A stretch of DNA of 39,637 nucleotides from a virus: the IMG/VR virus record IMGVR_UViG_3300033553_000062, positions 1 through 39,637 of that record; one strand, 5' to 3'. Shown one piece after another: positions 38,055-39,637 of this stretch. Below the pieces are notes generated by a model. It saw only the letters and a program-made list of their open reading frames with translations. It was not told the DNA's origin and made no database searches. Positions within the stretch are counted from its first letter, which is position 1. Each line of letters begins with the position of its first letter. Made by a program: the position numbers and the translations under genes.

Positions 38055-38363
38055 CTACTCCTTGTCGTTCTCGGCCTTGCGAGCCGATGTGTCACGCGGC
38101 TCGTTGGTGCGTGCCGTGGGGGTCGGGGCTGGCGCCGCCGCGGGGGCGGGGGTCACCTCTTCCGGAGCGGGCTGGTTCCGCAGGGCGGCGAGTTCGCGCT
38201 CGAACTTCTCGGCCTCCAGATCCAGTCGCTGCTTGCGGATCGAGTTCTCTTCGGAACGGATCTCAGTGCTCTGCTTGCGGCGCTCCTCGGCAACCTGTGC
38301 CCGAAGTTCTGCGACGCGAGCACGAGTCTCCTCGACCTGCTCGTCTGTGACGTTCTCTGCCAT
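38055..38363 (-). CDS. Small coiled-coil protein
   Basis: A 102-residue protein. Residues 5-65 are one long charged helix (EETRARVAELRAQVAEERRK, then EKFERELAALR); residues 66-102 are an Ala/Pro-rich, likely disordered tail. It has its own AGGAG. It sits between the tail terminator and tube genes, where such a small protein is uncommon. It could be a structural accessory or assembly factor. Family not recognised. Confidence 0.65.
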   Translation of the reverse strand: MAENVTDEQVEETRARVAELRAQVAEERRKQSTEIRSEENSIRKQRLDLEAEKFERELAALRNQPAPEEVTPAPAAAPAPTPTARTNEPRDTSARKAENDKE

Positions 38364-38375
38364 CGGTGCTCCTTC

Positions 38376-38846
38376 TTACAACTTGGTGATCTCGGTCTGA
38401 ATCCAGAGATCAGTGGTCGCAAGGTAGACGAACTGTCCCTGAAGTTCATTGTTCATGAACGACTGGGTTTGGATCCCATACCTCTGAAGCCGCTCGATAG
38501 TGCCAAGAACCTCTTCGGTGAGTCCAGTGAACTCTACCTGTAGGGTTGGGTCGCGGTACAGCATTGCTCGTACCGTCTTGGCATCTAGGGCATAGAGGTT
38601 ACGTCCCTCGATTTCGTCGCCAGCCTTGATCATGTTCTGAACTCGGATGAAGTAGTTCGCCAGAGTCGGCTCTTCCTGGCCAATCTGAACCTCTGCTTGG
38701 TCGGGAACCCAGTTGACCACGAAGATCCCGATCGATCTTGCCGGGTCTGCGTGTCGCAGCGGGCGCCGGATGATCGCGTGGTCGGGCATCGTAATCTTGA
38801 AGCGCGCTTCCAGAACGTCGATGATGTTCTCGGGGAAGCCAGCCAT
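38376..38846 (-). CDS. Tail terminator-like protein
   Basis: A 156-residue protein. The pattern of an N-terminal helix (FPENIIDVLEARFKI), a region on small-molecule-like loops (IGIFVVNWVPDQAEVQIGQ), the strand NYFIRVQNMIKAGDE and later FTGLTEEVLGTIERLQRYG resembles tail terminator/neck proteins, which cap the tube and fix its length. Gene order (before the tube gene) supports this. Start overlaps the previous stop as TGATG. Confidence 0.65.
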   Translation of the reverse strand: MAGFPENIIDVLEARFKITMPDHAIIRRPLRHADPARSIGIFVVNWVPDQAEVQIGQEEPTLANYFIRVQNMIKAGDEIEGRNLYALDAKTVRAMLYRDPTLQVEFTGLTEEVLGTIERLQRYGIQTQSFMNNELQGQFVYLATTDLWIQTEITKL

Positions 38847-39424
38847 CAGATCGCCGCCGCGATCCGCTGCATGAGGTAGATCTCAAGCAAGCGCAGAAGG
38901 TTCACCATGTCGCCCGCGTTGGTAGCCAGCACCGGGCGGGGCGGCGTCGTGGCGCCAGGGAAGAGGGGGTTGTTGCTCGACCCCTGCTGGGCGGTCCGCA
39001 ACTTGGCCTCGACCGACTGCGTATCCGGCTTGCCGGGAACATCCATGAAGCCCATGTTCGGACCCACGCCGAACTCCCGGTGGAACGCCACGAACTTGAG
39101 CAACTCTTGGGTACGCTCATTGATCGGGTTCGATCCGGGGTACCCCAGCGCCTCGCGGATGCGACGTGTGGAGTCAGCCAGAGGAGCCCAGTCACCGGAC
39201 GCATCGTCGCCCTCGTAGGCGAACCGATCGATGATCTCCTCGGTGAAGTACTCCGAGGCCATCGTCTCAAGGAACACCGCAAGCGACGGTCCACTGAGGG
39301 CTGCCCAGGTGGCAGCCAGCAGTTCACCCACCTCGGTCGCGTCGGTCAGGACGCTGAAGTAGCCCCACTGTGCCGCACGCGGACTCTTGGTCAGACGGTC
39401 GATGTTGACCGGCATCATGCTCAT
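38846..39424 (-). CDS. Phage morphogenesis / tail completion protein
   Basis: A 192-residue protein from ATG 39424 (ATGA overlap); the longer frame to 39451 is not needed. EEIIDRFAYEGDDASGDWAP and LADSTRRIREALGYP, then NERTQELLKFV match the virion-morphogenesis (Mu gpG-like) pattern of a G-x-W-x-P-L segment followed by an Arg-rich helix and a TxxLL element. Such proteins join head and tail. C-terminus is helical (MVNLLRLLEIYLMQRIAA). Confidence 0.7.
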   Translation of the reverse strand: MSMMPVNIDRLTKSPRAAQWGYFSVLTDATEVGELLAATWAALSGPSLAVFLETMASEYFTEEIIDRFAYEGDDASGDWAPLADSTRRIREALGYPGSNPINERTQELLKFVAFHREFGVGPNMGFMDVPGKPDTQSVEAKLRTAQQGSSNNPLFPGATTPPRPVLATNAGDMVNLLRLLEIYLMQRIAAAI

Positions 39425-39637
39425 GGCAGCGCCCCCGGTTCCGTGTACCACGGTATCCGCTTCATGACGTTCATTTCGAAGCCAAGCAGAAGCGACTCGT
39501 CGTCGTAGTTCTTGATTGACGGGGCCGTGTCGGACTCGCCAGCCAACGTGGACGGATCTTGTTTGGCGGCGATCAGTTCGACCGCGCCGTTGGAGACGGT
39601 ATGCAGTTCATCCAGGGCTTCCTTGACGAGACGGAAG
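39421..39637 (-). CDS. C-terminal part of a neck-region gene
   Basis: An open frame enters from the right edge and ends at 39421, leaving about 71 residues. It reads FRLVKEALDELHTVSNGAVE at the edge, then IAAKQDPSTLAGESD and a C-terminus with LLLGFEMNVMKRIPWY. It overlaps the next gene as ATGA. Position before tail-completion genes suggests a head-tail connector, but the fragment carries no recognisable motif. Confidence 0.6.
   Translation of the reverse strand, partial: FRLVKEALDELHTVSNGAVELIAAKQDPSTLAGESDTAPSIKNYDDESLLLGFEMNVMKRIPWYTEPGALP

Overview
The window is part of the genome of a tailed, siphovirus-like phage or prophage of a GC-rich actinobacterial host. The host group is suggested by a WhiB-type iron-sulfur protein, frequent GTG starts, promoters with TANNNT-type -10 boxes and actinophage-style small genes. 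A tyrosine recombinase at the left end suggests a temperate or integrated lifestyle, but no clear immunity repressor or attachment core was recognised. Host genus is not determinable from what is here.

Layout. The plus strand from 83 to 22595 is a dense series of mostly ATGA- or GTGA-overlapping genes. It starts with the recombinase and small regulators (83-3364), then a terminator-bounded block with a papain-like cysteine protease and a helix-turn-helix protein (3421-4730). A promoter with an operator-like inverted repeat leads into an AP2-domain protein and an SSB-like protein (4737-6491). A long nucleic-acid operon follows (6516-16935): SNF2 helicase, staphylococcal-nuclease homologue, HExxH metallopeptidase with DUF4214, excisionase-like protein, DEDDh exonuclease, DNA sliding clamp, DnaJ-type zinc protein, RusA-like resolvase and two DNA methyltransferases. 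Then come an EP-repeat acidic protein, WhiB, a structured leader, a Cas4/RecB-like nuclease and a deoxyribonucleotidase (17000-20049). The series ends with a lysis region: a lysozyme-like lipoprotein, an amidase endolysin and three small membrane proteins (20076-22595).

The minus strand from 39637 down to 22958 is the tail operon, read leftwards: neck and tail-completion proteins, tail terminator, a small coiled-coil protein, major tail protein, the tail-assembly chaperone pair joined by a -1 frameshift, a 1967-residue tape measure with exact 45-residue repeats and a C-terminal M15 peptidase, then hub, fibronectin-like, sialidase-like and BppU-like tip proteins. Capsid, portal and terminase genes are not present and presumably lie beyond the right edge. 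The two arms converge on a 362-base gap without a convincing gene (22596-22957).

Working model: the plus-strand arm supplies integration, genome replication and repair, methylation, transcription control and lysis. The minus-strand arm builds a long, probably non-contractile tail with peptidoglycan- and surface-acting tips. The least expected items are the isolated protease block with a candidate short RNA in front of it, the WhiB/nuclease leader with a 15-bp perfect hairpin, several start-site hairpins, and two micro-ORFs of 17 and 21 codons that bridge gaps by stop-start overlap on both sides.
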